A DNA stretch of 63,442 nt from Pirellula sp. (GTDB taxonomy: Bacteria > Planctomycetota > Planctomycetia > Pirellulales > PNKZ01). The notes beneath the pieces were generated by a model. That model was not told where the DNA came from, searched no databases, and saw only the letters and a list, made by a program, of their open reading frames with translations. Positions 35,271-43,933 of this stretch are shown piece after piece (the first letter of the stretch is position 1; the number at the start of each line of letters is the position of its first letter). Location of the stretch: positions 1 through 63,442 of the forward strand of contig PNKZ01000029.1 of the NCBI GenBank assembly GCA_013822735.1, read 5' to 3'. The translations under genes were made by a program, and so were the position numbers.

Positions 35271-37613
35271 ATGACATTCTCGTTGTATAAGTTCGTCGCT
35301 TCCGCCTGTACGGCGGGGCTGATTCTCGTCGCGGGTTGCGAATCGAAGCCGAAGTCTCCCGTCGGCACCGGTAGCGGTGCGGCCTCCGGAAGTTCCGCCG
35401 CCGCGCAGATTCCGGCGGAGCCGCATGCCTCGCCGGTCGTTGAACTCGGCAAGGGGACACCCGCGGCCGAGATGCCGAAAGAAACAAAACCTGCGGAGAC
35501 GAAGCCTGCCGATAAGGCCGTGGTCGCGGAAACGAAACCCGCTGACGTCAAACCTGCTGAGGCCAAACCGGCCGAAGTGAAGCCGACCGTGCAAGCGGAA
35601 AGTAAGCCGGAAGCGAAGCCGGCTCCGGTCGCGGTCGCCATGGCGACCGATGCGAAGCCCGCCGCCGCGGCAAGCGCCGCTTCGAGCGAAACGGAAGCTG
35701 GCTTCATTCCGCCGCAAGCGTCGCTTGCCGGTAAGGAGTCGATTCCCGCGCCGGTCTACGGTGTGAAGAAAGACGATTGGAACCAATGGGGCGGCTCGTC
35801 CGTGCGCAATAACATTCCCGAAGGCAAGAACATCGCCTCGGAATGGGATCTCGGCGAAAGCTATCTCAACGAAGGGGTCTTCAAGAAAGACGAGGCTTCC
35901 AAAAACGTACAATGGGCCGCCGCCGTCGGGTCGCAAACCTACGGCAATCCGGTCGTCGCCAACGGCAGTGTATATGTCGGCACCAACAACGGCGCCGGCT
36001 GGCTCAAGCGCTTTCCGGCCAACGTCGATCTCGGCTGCTTGATCGCCTTCGCTGAAGCAGACGGCAAGTTCCTCTGGCAACACTCCAGCGAAAAGCTCCC
36101 CACGGGCCGCGTGCACGATTGGCCGATGCAAGGCATCTGCTGCTCGCCGCTCGTCGAAGGCACCAAGCTTTGGTACGTCACCAGCCGCGGCTTGGTCGTT
36201 TGCCTCGACACCGAAGGTTTTCACGACGGCGAAGACGACGGTCCGGTGCTCGCCGAACCGGTGCGCTTGTTCGACGTGATGAAGAACGACGACCCGAAGC
36301 TCGACAAAGTGGAACCGATGCTTGTCGAACTTCGCGAAGGCAAGGTCGGCGAAGGCCTGCGCAAACTCTTTGCCGCCTCAGGCCTGGAGCTTCCCGCCGA
36401 CGTGAAAGTTGAAAAGGGAAAGCGCCCCAGCAGCTTCGTGGGCAAGTGCCAAATCGGCGGGGCCGAGCGCGTCGTTCAGTTGCAAATGGAAGGCCCGAAG
36501 CTCGGCGTGTATAAGGTGCTCAACATCACCGACAAAGATGAAGCCGACGTGATTTGGCAGCTCGACATGATGAACGAGCTCGGCGTCTCGCAGCACAACA
36601 TGTGCTCCTGCTCCGTGACCGACGCAGGCGACATTCTTTTCGTCTGCACCTCGAACGGCGTCGACGAAGGGCACATCAACCTGCCGTCACCGAACGCTCC
36701 GAGCTTCCTCGGCGTCGACAAGAAGACCGGCAAGCTCCTCTGGAAAGACGGCAGCCCGGGCCTCAACATTTTGCACGGCCAATGGTCGAGCCCCGCCTAC
36801 GCCGTGATCGACGGCGTGCCGCAAGTGATCTTCGCCGGCGGCGACGGCTGGCTCTACTCCTTCAAGGGAGACGCGGGCAAGGACGGCAAGGTCGAACTCC
36901 TCTGGAAATTCGATGCCAACCCGAAAACCTCGAAGTACATCCTCGGCGGCCGCGGCACGCGCAACGAAATCATCGCCACGCCGGTGATCTACAACGACTT
37001 GGTCTATCTGGCCGTCGGGCAAGATCCGGAACACGGCGAAGGAATCGGCCACCTCTGGTGCATCGACCCGAAGAAGCGCGGCGACATCTCGGGCGAGCTC
37101 GCCTTCAGCCTGAAAGACCCGAAGACGCCGATTCCGCACCGCCGCTTGCAGGCCGTCATCGAAGAAGAAGGGGAAGTCGCTCGGCCGAACCCGAACTCGG
37201 GCGTGGTCTGGCACTACAGCGAGTTTGATAAAGACGGCAACAAGAAGTTTGCCTGGGAAGAGCAGATGCACCGCACCTGCGGCACCGTGGCGATCAAAGA
37301 CGACCTGCTCTACATCGCCGACTTTAGCGGCTTGTTCCACTGCGTCGATGCCAAGACCGGCGTTCCGTATTGGACGCACGACTTGCTCGCCGCGTGCTGG
37401 GGCTCGGCCATGATCGTCGACGGCAAGGTTTACTGCGGCGACGAAGAAGGGAAGATCGTCGTCTTCAAGCACTCGAAGGAGTACGAAGAGCCGATCGTCA
37501 ACGAAATGGGCAACTCGGTCTACACCACGCCGGTCGTCGCCAACAATAAGCTGTTCATCGCCAACAAGACCCACGTCTTCTGCATCGGCGACGAGAAGAG
37601 CGACAAGAAGTAA
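35271..37613 (+). CDS. PQQ-like beta-propeller lipoprotein
   Basis: A 780-residue lipoprotein. The ATG at 35271 follows AAGGATTTTCGAA; the lipobox is LVAGC with Cys near residue 23. A disordered linker of Lys/Pro/Ala/Glu repeats (about 60-140, ETKPADVKPAEAKPAEVK type) carries the globular part away from the membrane. The propeller starts at DDWNQWGGSSVRNN and shows blades such as EADGKFLWQHSSEK, KKTGKLLWKDGSPG, KVELLWKFDANP, KTGVPYWTHDL and ANNKLFIANKTHVF. A rare insertion (about 260-330) interrupts two blades. It is paired with the preceding propeller gene and ends before a strong terminator. Confidence 0.87.
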   Translation: MTFSLYKFVASACTAGLILVAGCESKPKSPVGTGSGAASGSSAAAQIPAEPHASPVVELGKGTPAAEMPKETKPAETKPADKAVVAETKPADVKPAEAKPAEVKPTVQAESKPEAKPAPVAVAMATDAKPAAAASAASSETEAGFIPPQASLAGKESIPAPVYGVKKDDWNQWGGSSVRNNIPEGKNIASEWDLGESYLNEGVFKKDEASKNVQWAAAVGSQTYGNPVVANGSVYVGTNNGAGWLKRFPANVDLGCLIAFAEADGKFLWQHSSEKLPTGRVHDWPMQGICCSPLVEGTKLWYVTSRGLVVCLDTEGFHDGEDDGPVLAEPVRLFDVMKNDDPKLDKVEPMLVELREGKVGEGLRKLFAASGLELPADVKVEKGKRPSSFVGKCQIGGAERVVQLQMEGPKLGVYKVLNITDKDEADVIWQLDMMNELGVSQHNMCSCSVTDAGDILFVCTSNGVDEGHINLPSPNAPSFLGVDKKTGKLLWKDGSPGLNILHGQWSSPAYAVIDGVPQVIFAGGDGWLYSFKGDAGKDGKVELLWKFDANPKTSKYILGGRGTRNEIIATPVIYNDLVYLAVGQDPEHGEGIGHLWCIDPKKRGDISGELAFSLKDPKTPIPHRRLQAVIEEEGEVARPNPNSGVVWHYSEFDKDGNKKFAWEEQMHRTCGTVAIKDDLLYIADFSGLFHCVDAKTGVPYWTHDLLAACWGSAMIVDGKVYCGDEEGKIVVFKHSKEYEEPIVNEMGNSVYTTPVVANNKLFIANKTHVFCIGDEKSDKK

Positions 37614-37644
37614 GAGTAGACTAATCTAGCAATTGCAAACGTCT

Positions 37645-37678
37645 AAAGCCCAGGGACTGCGGTCCCTGGGCTTTATTC
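37645..37678 (+). terminator. Terminator hairpin between convergent genes
   Basis: AAAGCCCAGGGAC (37645-37657) pairs with GTCCCTGGGCTTT (37662-37674), followed by ATT. The same stem sequence recurs at 52184-52207. It ends the propeller operon and may also serve the facing gene. Confidence 0.85.
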
Positions 37679-37748
37679 CTGCGCCGGAGGTGTTTCTCGT
37701 GAGGCGCCGTCTTTACTCACCCCTGACACCTCGACCCCTCACCCCTTC

Positions 37749-39164
37749 TCAATACGCATTCTGTCGCGACAACACGGTAAATACCGTTCGGAACAGAATC
37801 TTCAAGTCGAGCCAAGGCGACCAGTCGCGAATGTATTGGTGGTCGCACTCCACGCGTTTTTCCATCTTCTCCAGCGTGTCGGTCTCGCCGCGCCAGCCGC
37901 TCACTTGGGCCAGGCCCGTAATGCCGGGCTTCACTTTGTGCCGTAGCATGTAGCCTTGGATCTGCTTGCGGAAGTGCTCGTTGTGGGCATTCGCATGCGG
38001 CCGCGGACCGACGAGCGACATCGAACCTTCAAGCACGTTGAATAACTGCGGCAACTCGTCGAGCGAAGTTTTGCGTAGGAATGCCCCGATGGGCGTGAAG
38101 CGGGCGTCCTGCTTCTTCGCCTGCGTGACGACGGAGCCGTTTTCGCAAACGGTCATCGAGCGAAACTTCCAAACGTCGATCGCCCGACCGTCGAGCCCGT
38201 AGCGCTTCTGCTTGAAGAATACCGGTCCGCGCGAAGTGAGCTTCACGGCGAGCGCGACCAGCGCCATTACCGGAGACGCCGCCAGGAGGATCAAGCTGCC
38301 GACGGTGACGTCGAGCAATCGCTTCACCATGCCGTCGACGCCGTAGAACGGGTTCTCGAAAATGCTCACGGCCGGCAAGCCGCCGACGTTGATCCAGCGC
38401 GAATGGAGCAACTCATAGACGTAGAAATCCGGCACGAGGTAAACGCTCGCCGTCGTATCGGCCAGTCGACTGAGCACGCTCTTAATGCGGTTTTCGGCCC
38501 GCAGCGGCAGCGTGATGTAGATCATGTGGACGCGACCGTCGGCCGCTTGTTGCACGAGGTCGTCGATATTACCGACGCAGGCGGCGACGTCGCTCGGAAA
38601 ATGCGCGCGGCGGTCGGCCGGTCGGTCGTCGAAGAAGCCTACGGTTCGTAGCCCGCTCCACGGCGCGCGTTCGATATTGCGAGCCAGTTGAAAACCGATT
38701 TCCGTAGCGCCGACGATCGCCAAGCCGCGCACGTTCAAACCTTTGGCCCGACGACGACGTTGATAAAGTCGAAAGGCCGAGCGCAGCGCAACGATCGCGG
38801 CCGGCGCGGTGACCAACCACGCCAAAGCTCCGGCGCGCGTCAGTTCCGCGTTCACCGGACCGAACATGTTGAACATGAAGCCCAAGAGCAGCAACGCCGG
38901 AACGCAGAGAGACCAATTGAGCACCGCGCAAAACAGTTCGCGTTCGCCCGATACGCCGTGCCAGCTGCGATACAAGCCGGAGATTTCGGCGAAGAGGTAA
39001 AAGAGCACGACGCCGGTCACCGCGGCCGTAACGCCCGCTTGTCCGACGGCGGCGCCCGCCAACGCGGCGGCGACGTACAACCCGAGGAAGACTCCGGCGC
39101 TGTCGGCCAATCGCAAGACGACGGCCAGAAGCGACGTGTGTTGATGGATGCGGCGCGAACTCAT
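37749..39164 (-). CDS. Undecaprenyl-phosphate sugar-phosphate transferase (exopolysaccharide initiating, WcaJ/WbaP type)
   Basis: A 471-residue inner-membrane enzyme. The N-terminal half has four or five transmembrane helices, then a cytoplasmic Rossmann-like domain (RGLAIVGATEIGFQLARNIE). The C-terminal bacterial sugar transferase domain follows, with a membrane segment (GSLILLAASPVMALVALAVKL) and the motifs SRGPVFFKQKRYGLDGR, KFRSM, TSLDELPQLFNVL, MSLVGPRPHA and KPGITGLAQVSGWRGETDT. It transfers a sugar-1-phosphate from a UDP-sugar to undecaprenyl phosphate, the first step of exopolysaccharide synthesis. The start at 39164 is favoured over a TTG at 39224. The polymer genes lie 14 kb further on. 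Confidence 0.93.
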   Translation of the reverse strand: MSSRRIHQHTSLLAVVLRLADSAGVFLGLYVAAALAGAAVGQAGVTAAVTGVVLFYLFAEISGLYRSWHGVSGERELFCAVLNWSLCVPALLLLGFMFNMFGPVNAELTRAGALAWLVTAPAAIVALRSAFRLYQRRRRAKGLNVRGLAIVGATEIGFQLARNIERAPWSGLRTVGFFDDRPADRRAHFPSDVAACVGNIDDLVQQAADGRVHMIYITLPLRAENRIKSVLSRLADTTASVYLVPDFYVYELLHSRWINVGGLPAVSIFENPFYGVDGMVKRLLDVTVGSLILLAASPVMALVALAVKLTSRGPVFFKQKRYGLDGRAIDVWKFRSMTVCENGSVVTQAKKQDARFTPIGAFLRKTSLDELPQLFNVLEGSMSLVGPRPHANAHNEHFRKQIQGYMLRHKVKPGITGLAQVSGWRGETDTLEKMEKRVECDHQYIRDWSPWLDLKILFRTVFTVLSRQNAY

Positions 39165-39337
39165 GGGCGTCGTCGTTTGCGAAAGGAGGGTGCCTTCAAG
39201 GGCGCGCAATCGCCCCACGCACAACGATACGTCGCAAAGCCGTCGGTCGACCGCAACTCACGCAATCGTAAAGGGCCGTCGCTACGGCCCGCAGAATCGC
39301 TAAATTCGCGCCACGTGTTGACCGTCCTCACACGCCG

Positions 39338-39937
39338 TTAGAGTCCTAGCAAGCGCAGGGCCGCCCATTTGCCGAAGACGACGAGCCCGCCCCCGACGAA
39401 CACGGTGACGAAGAGCCCCAAGAGCAACATCGCGGCTGCTCCGCCGCAACCGACGCTTTGCGGCGTGCTGATGCCGTGAAGCCGTCCGAGCGATTCTACG
39501 GCTTCCTTGGCGTCTTTCAGGCCGTCGCCGGTCCGCTCGCGGTAGAGCTTGATTGCGGCGATCTTATTGCCGCCGCGGAGCAGTTCCAAGATTTCGTTGT
39601 CGGCGATCGACGCCGGCGGGGGCGGACCATCAAGTCGGGCCACTTGTCGACCCGCCTCGAGCGCCTCGATGGCCTCCTTGGCTTCGACGAGTCCGCTCCC
39701 CGTCGCCTCGCGGAGCCGACGAATCGCTTCAATCTTCTGCCCGGCGCGCACGCACTCCAACAACTCGGCGACAAAGTCCGGATCGAGCGCTCCGCTCAGG
39801 TCTGATGCCGAGCGCGCGACTGGCGCCGGAGGCTTTGTCGGTGCATCGACCGATTGCGTCAGCCAGGCTTGGCACTTCTCACACCGCGCCGAACCGGGCG
39901 GATTCTGATGACTGCAAAACGGGCATCGGCTCGACAT
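39338..39937 (-). CDS. Zinc-ribbon membrane protein with two L7/L12-CTD-like repeats
   Basis: A 199-residue protein. After the start at 39937 (AAGGAG upstream) comes a zinc ribbon CPFC...CEKC (residues about 5-23). Two copies of a ribosomal L7/L12 C-terminal-like unit follow: AGQKIEAIRRLREATGSGLVEAKEAIEALE (about 65-95) and GGNKIAAIKLYRERTGDGLKDAKEAVESLG (about 112-142). A transmembrane helix (MLLLGLFVTVFVGGGLVVF, about 170-190) closes the protein. In the ribosome this fold recruits translation GTPases; here it is likely a protein-binding module facing the cytoplasm. It is followed on the same strand by the TPR/alpha-CTD gene after a terminator. Confidence 0.78.
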   Translation of the reverse strand: MSSRCPFCSHQNPPGSARCEKCQAWLTQSVDAPTKPPAPVARSASDLSGALDPDFVAELLECVRAGQKIEAIRRLREATGSGLVEAKEAIEALEAGRQVARLDGPPPPASIADNEILELLRGGNKIAAIKLYRERTGDGLKDAKEAVESLGRLHGISTPQSVGCGGAAAMLLLGLFVTVFVGGGLVVFGKWAALRLLGL

Positions 39938-39975
39938 ACGTGCACGCTCCTTCCGCTTTTTCAGATTATACCAAT

Positions 39976-40008
39976 AAAAAACGCGGCGAGGTTGATGCCT
40001 CGCCGCGT
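39976..40008 (-). terminator. Terminator of the TPR/alpha-CTD gene
   Basis: On the minus strand an 11-bp stem, ACGCGGCGAGG with CCTCGCCGCGT, is followed by TTTTTATTGG. It lies 34 bp after the stop codon. Confidence 0.88.
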
Positions 40009-40041
40009 CGGTAGTCATCGGAATATCTGTCTAACGGAGAA

Positions 40042-41367
40042 TCAGTCGCCGCGGAGCTTGATGCCGTATTGCGTGAGCTTTTCACGCACTTCATTCAGGC
40101 TGGTCACGCCGAAGTTCTTGCATTCGAGCAGTTCGTCGCCGGTGCGGCGAACCAGTTCGCCGACCGTTTGAATGTTCAGACGAACCATGCACTTGCGAGC
40201 ACGGACCGAGAGATTCAGATCGGCGATGCTCTTGCCGAGGATCGCTTGTTCGTCCGGGCTGAGGGCTTCCGGCTCGTAGCTGACATCGGTGCGAGCGCGC
40301 TCGTGAGCGAGTTGGCCGAGTTCGAGCCCCTTCGACGCCATCATCTCCTTGATTTCGTTCAGGCTCGTTTCGCCGAAGTTCTTGCTGGAGAGCAATTCTT
40401 GTTCGGTGCAACGGGTCAGATCGCCGAGCGTCATGATGCCCATCTTTTGCAGGCAGTTACGGCTGCGGACGGACAATTCGAAATCGGTGACCGGAACGCT
40501 GAGCACCTGGTTCAAACGCGCGGCTTTGATCTTCTCGTTTTCGTCGTAGACCATATCGGTCGACGCTTGGGCGTCCTTCAAGAAGAGACGCGCCCGCGGA
40601 TCGTTCGGATAGGCATCGAGAATGCGCTGGTAGCATTGGCGAGCCCGTTCAAACTGTTGGCGATCTTCGAAGAGGATGCCGAGGTTGAGCAGCGCACCGA
40701 CATGAGTCGGGAAGCGCGCGGCCGACTTCTGATAGAGTTCCATCGCGGCGTCGTCATTGCCGCGGCGATCGTTTTCCATCGCCAAACCGAACAGCGCGCC
40801 CGGATGGCCGGGATCGACTTCGACGGCCCGCTCCAACAGCGCGACGACTTCGTGCGGATTGCCGCCGAGAGCCGCCACGGTGGCGCTGCGTTGATAAAGG
40901 TATTCGGCCGTTTGTTCGACGGCGCCGGAGAGCCCGTCGAGCATTTGCAGAGCGGTCTTGGCGTCGCCCGAGTTGCGCAGGGCGTCGACGCGGGCCAACG
41001 TGCATTCGTCGCCGGGGAAGCCGGCCTTCGAAGCTTGCTGGTAGGCGTCTTCGGCGCCGCGGTAATCGCCTTGTGCGAACTTCGCCTTGCCCAAGTAGAA
41101 GAGGGCCAGCGCGCCGCCGTCGGCGGTGCTGAGCGTGGCGGTCGCCAAGCGATTGCGGCCCAGCAGGTAATAGCAGATGCCGAGCCGAACCTTTTGGGCG
41201 GGCGTCGGGTTCTCATTGGTTTCCAGCTCGTTGACCCCATCGGCCAACGCGCGGAAATTCGACATATCGGCGGTGATCGCTTGCGAAGCTTGCTTCACTT
41301 CGGCGGGCGAAAGCGGATTGTTCGAGAGCGCCAGTTGTTTGATTTCCGTGTCCAAGCCATACGACAT
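40042..41367 (-). CDS. TPR protein fused to two RNA polymerase alpha C-terminal domains
   Basis: A 441-residue cytoplasmic protein. Residues 1-270 are a tetratricopeptide-like helical array (YLGKAKFAQGDYRGAEDAYQ, GALLNLGILFEDRQQFERAR). Residues 294-352 and 381-440 are each a complete RNA polymerase alpha C-terminal domain. The first (LSVRSRNCLQKMGIMTLGDL, KNFGETSLNEIKEMMASKGL) keeps equivalents of E. coli alpha R265, N268, G296, S299 and E302 at R301, N304, G332, S335 and E338; K298 is Thr. The second keeps the Arg, Gly, Ser and Glu but has Lys392 for N268. It is not RpoA, which needs an assembly domain. GGGAG supports the start; a strong terminator ends the unit. Confidence 0.92.
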   Translation of the reverse strand: MSYGLDTEIKQLALSNNPLSPAEVKQASQAITADMSNFRALADGVNELETNENPTPAQKVRLGICYYLLGRNRLATATLSTADGGALALFYLGKAKFAQGDYRGAEDAYQQASKAGFPGDECTLARVDALRNSGDAKTALQMLDGLSGAVEQTAEYLYQRSATVAALGGNPHEVVALLERAVEVDPGHPGALFGLAMENDRRGNDDAAMELYQKSAARFPTHVGALLNLGILFEDRQQFERARQCYQRILDAYPNDPRARLFLKDAQASTDMVYDENEKIKAARLNQVLSVPVTDFELSVRSRNCLQKMGIMTLGDLTRCTEQELLSSKNFGETSLNEIKEMMASKGLELGQLAHERARTDVSYEPEALSPDEQAILGKSIADLNLSVRARKCMVRLNIQTVGELVRRTGDELLECKNFGVTSLNEVREKLTQYGIKLRGD

Positions 41368-41681
41368 ACGACCATCTCCCCAAAACAATTCCCCGATTCC
41401 AGCCGCGCCTAGCGCGAGGCCGCCGACCTATTGCACCGACAATACCGTCACCGACACGATCGCAAACCTTTTACCCCTCGCCATCGACCCGGCTCCGAAA
41501 GATCTCAGGGCGACACAAGTCGTCGCCGCGAAAGAGCCTAGCCCCGCCATGTGGCGATGACGCTCGGAATCGAGCGTCGTGTCGAAGGGTTTCCAAGATT
41601 ATGGACGTTCTACGCCGCTCAGACAATCGTGCCCCGGAAGGGCGCGCCGTTCGGCGTCATCGAGCCGCGTATCAAGAAAAG
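41368..41681. other. Intergenic region upstream of the TPR/alpha-CTD gene and behind the tRNA
   Basis: About 314 bp. It contains the promoter of the TPR/alpha-CTD gene (not identified with confidence) and the 3' flank of the tRNA. No gene or repeat is seen. Confidence 0.5.
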
Positions 41682-41755
41682 AGCCACCTGCGGGATTCGA
41701 ACCCGCGACCCCCGCTTTACGAAAGCGGTGCTCTACCAATTGAAGCTAAGGTGGC
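41682..41755 (-). tRNA. tRNA-Thr (CGT)
   Basis: The minus strand folds as a tRNA of 74 nt. The acceptor stem is GCCACCT/AGGTGGC, the D arm GCTT..GAGC and the anticodon stem CCGCT/AGCGG, with loop TTCGTAA giving anticodon CGT. The T arm is GCGGG/CCCGC with TTCGAAT. The discriminator base is T and CCA is not encoded. Confidence 0.95.
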
Positions 41756-41909
41756 GTAACGAGTTCCGTCGCTGCGAACGAAGGAATTTCGTAAGTTACG
41801 CTTGGCAGGCGGGCGGCGTCAAGGCCCGTCACACGACCGCGCCCACGCGGGCCTTTCGAGTTCGTCCGTAAGCCCTTGCTCCACAGCCGTTTACGACGTG
41901 CGTCCTGCC

Positions 41910-43868
41910 TTACCCCGGTGAATCGAGGTAATAGTCGAGCCCCATTTCGCCATACGACTTCTCGCGCTGCTGTTCGAAGAACATTAACTGCCGCCGCAGC
42001 GTGAACTGCCGGCTTTCCAAGCGCTTTTGAGCCCGGCGGAAGAGCGGCCCGAGGTTTTCAAACGGCCCGGCGCTCGCTTGGCCTCGCTTCGCCAAGGCTT
42101 CGGCTTGGCTCCGACCGAGACCCTCTTCGAGGATGTCGTCGTCGAGTGAGACAAACTGGCGAAACGTGCCGGGATCGCCCTGCCGGGCGCAGCGGCCGAT
42201 GAGTTGCCGGTCGATCCGTTGTGATTCATGCAACTCCGTGCCGACGACATGCAACCCGCCGGCGGCACGTGCCGCGTCATCCAGGGCAATGTCGGTACCT
42301 CGGCCGGCCATGTTGGTTGCGACGGTCACTCGTCCCGACTCTCCTGCGTGCTCCACGATCTCGGCCTCTTCGCGCAAACGATGCGCATTGAGCACGTGAT
42401 GCACGACGCCGGCCGCGGTGAGCAGTTGCGAAAGGTGCTCGCTCTTATCGATGGAGCGCGTGCCGACAAGCACGGGCCTGCCGGTGCTCTGCATGGCGCA
42501 AATCTCATCCACCACGGCTTGCCACTTCGTCGCGGCGGTGCCGAAGACGCGGGTCGGCAAGAGCTCGCGGCGGCTCGGACGATGCGTGGGAATCGGCACG
42601 ACGCCGGCCTGATACATCGTCCGAAATTCGGCGCGCCCTGCCGAAGCGGTACCGGTCATGCCGGACAGAATTGGGTAGCGGCGAAAGAACGCCTGCACGG
42701 TAACGCGCGCGGCATGGCCTTCGTGCACTTGAACCGCGAGCCCTTCTTTGGCTTCGATCGCTTCGTGGATGCCGTCCTGCCAGCGGCGTCCTTCCCCGGG
42801 ACGGCCGGTGAATTCGTCGATGATGAGAATCTCCGGCTTGCCGCTTTGCGCGCCGTTGCGAACGACGTACTCTCGCTCGCGCAAGTAGTCGCGCTCCACG
42901 CGCAGCGCGCGTTCGAGGTATTCATAGAGCTGCGAGAGAGCGAGACCGGCGACCTCGTTCGGCTTCTGCATCTCGCGCGCGTATCGGCGCCCGTCGGCCG
43001 TTAGTTGCCAAACGCGCGGGCGCTCGGAGACGAAATAGTCGACCCCTTCGCGCAATTCGGCGATCGCTTGCGAAGCCCAGCGGTAACAAACCACTTCGAA
43101 TCGTTGTCCTTCGCCATGGAGCGGAGCCGGCGTGCCGATCACCAGCGGCGTGCTTGCTTCGTCGAGTAAGATGCTGTCGGCCTCGTCGATCAGTACTGCG
43201 TAGGGCGGACGTTGCAGCGGACGATCTTCGTCGTTGCCGCCGGACTTTTTCCACGCCGCGCGGCGATCGGCGGCCGCGATGTCGCCGGCGGTCGTCTGGC
43301 TGCGGCGCCGCGCCGCGAGCCGGTCGCGAAGAAAGTCGAAGCCGAACTCCTTCGCCGTGCCGTAGGTGACGTCGGCCTGATAGGCCAGACGGCGCTCGGC
43401 GGGAGATGACTCCGCCGTGACGACGCCCACGCTGAGTCCGAGCGCCGCGTAGACCGGAGTCAGCGTCTGCGCATCACGGGCCGCGAGATAGTCGTTGGCC
43501 GTAGCGACGTGCATTCCTTTTCCGGCCGCAGCGCGCACGAAGGCCGGCAAAAGCGCCGTCAGGGTCTTTCCTTCTCCGGTTTGCATTTCGACGATGGCGC
43601 GCTCGAGCAAGGCCACGCCTCCCAGGAGCTGCACCTCGTAAGGACGCAAGCCGAGCGTGCGACGGGCCGCTTCGCGCACGAGTCCCAGCGCTTCCGGCAA
43701 CAACTTCGGAAGCGGCTCGCCGCACTTGAGGCAATAGCTCCAGGCCCGCGCGGCCTTGGTGAGGCCGGCATCGTCGAGCTCGGCACAGCGTTGTTCCCAA
43801 GCATCGGCGGCCGGCAACACGCGTCGCCGCCACCAAGACAAGCGCCAAGCTGCGACGATCGAGTTCAT
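41910..43868 (-). CDS. Short SecA-like preprotein translocase ATPase
   Basis: A 652-residue SecA homologue (alternative GTG start at 43892). Walker A is MQTGEGKT (95-102). TYGTAKEFGFDFLRD and the DEAD box DEADSILLDEA are present, followed by a preprotein-binding domain, IIDEFTGRPGEGRRWQDGIH, TGTASAGRAEF in the second motor domain and TNMAGRGTDI. The protein stops within the helical scaffold (about ESRQFTLRRQLMFFEQQREKSYG), so the helical wing and the C-terminal zinc linker of the 901-residue E. coli SecA are missing. It is thus a second, specialised SecA-type motor; a full SecA must be elsewhere. The upstream DUF3467 gene may be in the same unit. Confidence 0.9.
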   Translation of the reverse strand: MNSIVAAWRLSWWRRRVLPAADAWEQRCAELDDAGLTKAARAWSYCLKCGEPLPKLLPEALGLVREAARRTLGLRPYEVQLLGGVALLERAIVEMQTGEGKTLTALLPAFVRAAAGKGMHVATANDYLAARDAQTLTPVYAALGLSVGVVTAESSPAERRLAYQADVTYGTAKEFGFDFLRDRLAARRRSQTTAGDIAAADRRAAWKKSGGNDEDRPLQRPPYAVLIDEADSILLDEASTPLVIGTPAPLHGEGQRFEVVCYRWASQAIAELREGVDYFVSERPRVWQLTADGRRYAREMQKPNEVAGLALSQLYEYLERALRVERDYLREREYVVRNGAQSGKPEILIIDEFTGRPGEGRRWQDGIHEAIEAKEGLAVQVHEGHAARVTVQAFFRRYPILSGMTGTASAGRAEFRTMYQAGVVPIPTHRPSRRELLPTRVFGTAATKWQAVVDEICAMQSTGRPVLVGTRSIDKSEHLSQLLTAAGVVHHVLNAHRLREEAEIVEHAGESGRVTVATNMAGRGTDIALDDAARAAGGLHVVGTELHESQRIDRQLIGRCARQGDPGTFRQFVSLDDDILEEGLGRSQAEALAKRGQASAGPFENLGPLFRRAQKRLESRQFTLRRQLMFFEQQREKSYGEMGLDYYLDSPG

Positions 43869-43933
43869 GGCGTAGAGTGGGGGCTGCGCCACTGAGTTTT
43901 GGTACTGCGCACCGAGGGGAAGGCTGCGGCGAG

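Noticed and set aside
39976-40008. Possible attenuator for the L7/L12-like gene
   Set aside because: The hairpin and T-run read as a normal terminator of the upstream TPR/alpha-CTD gene. No leader peptide is present.
41682-41755. Integration site for a mobile element at the tRNA
   Set aside because: No integrase gene and no direct repeat of the tRNA 3' end were found on either side.
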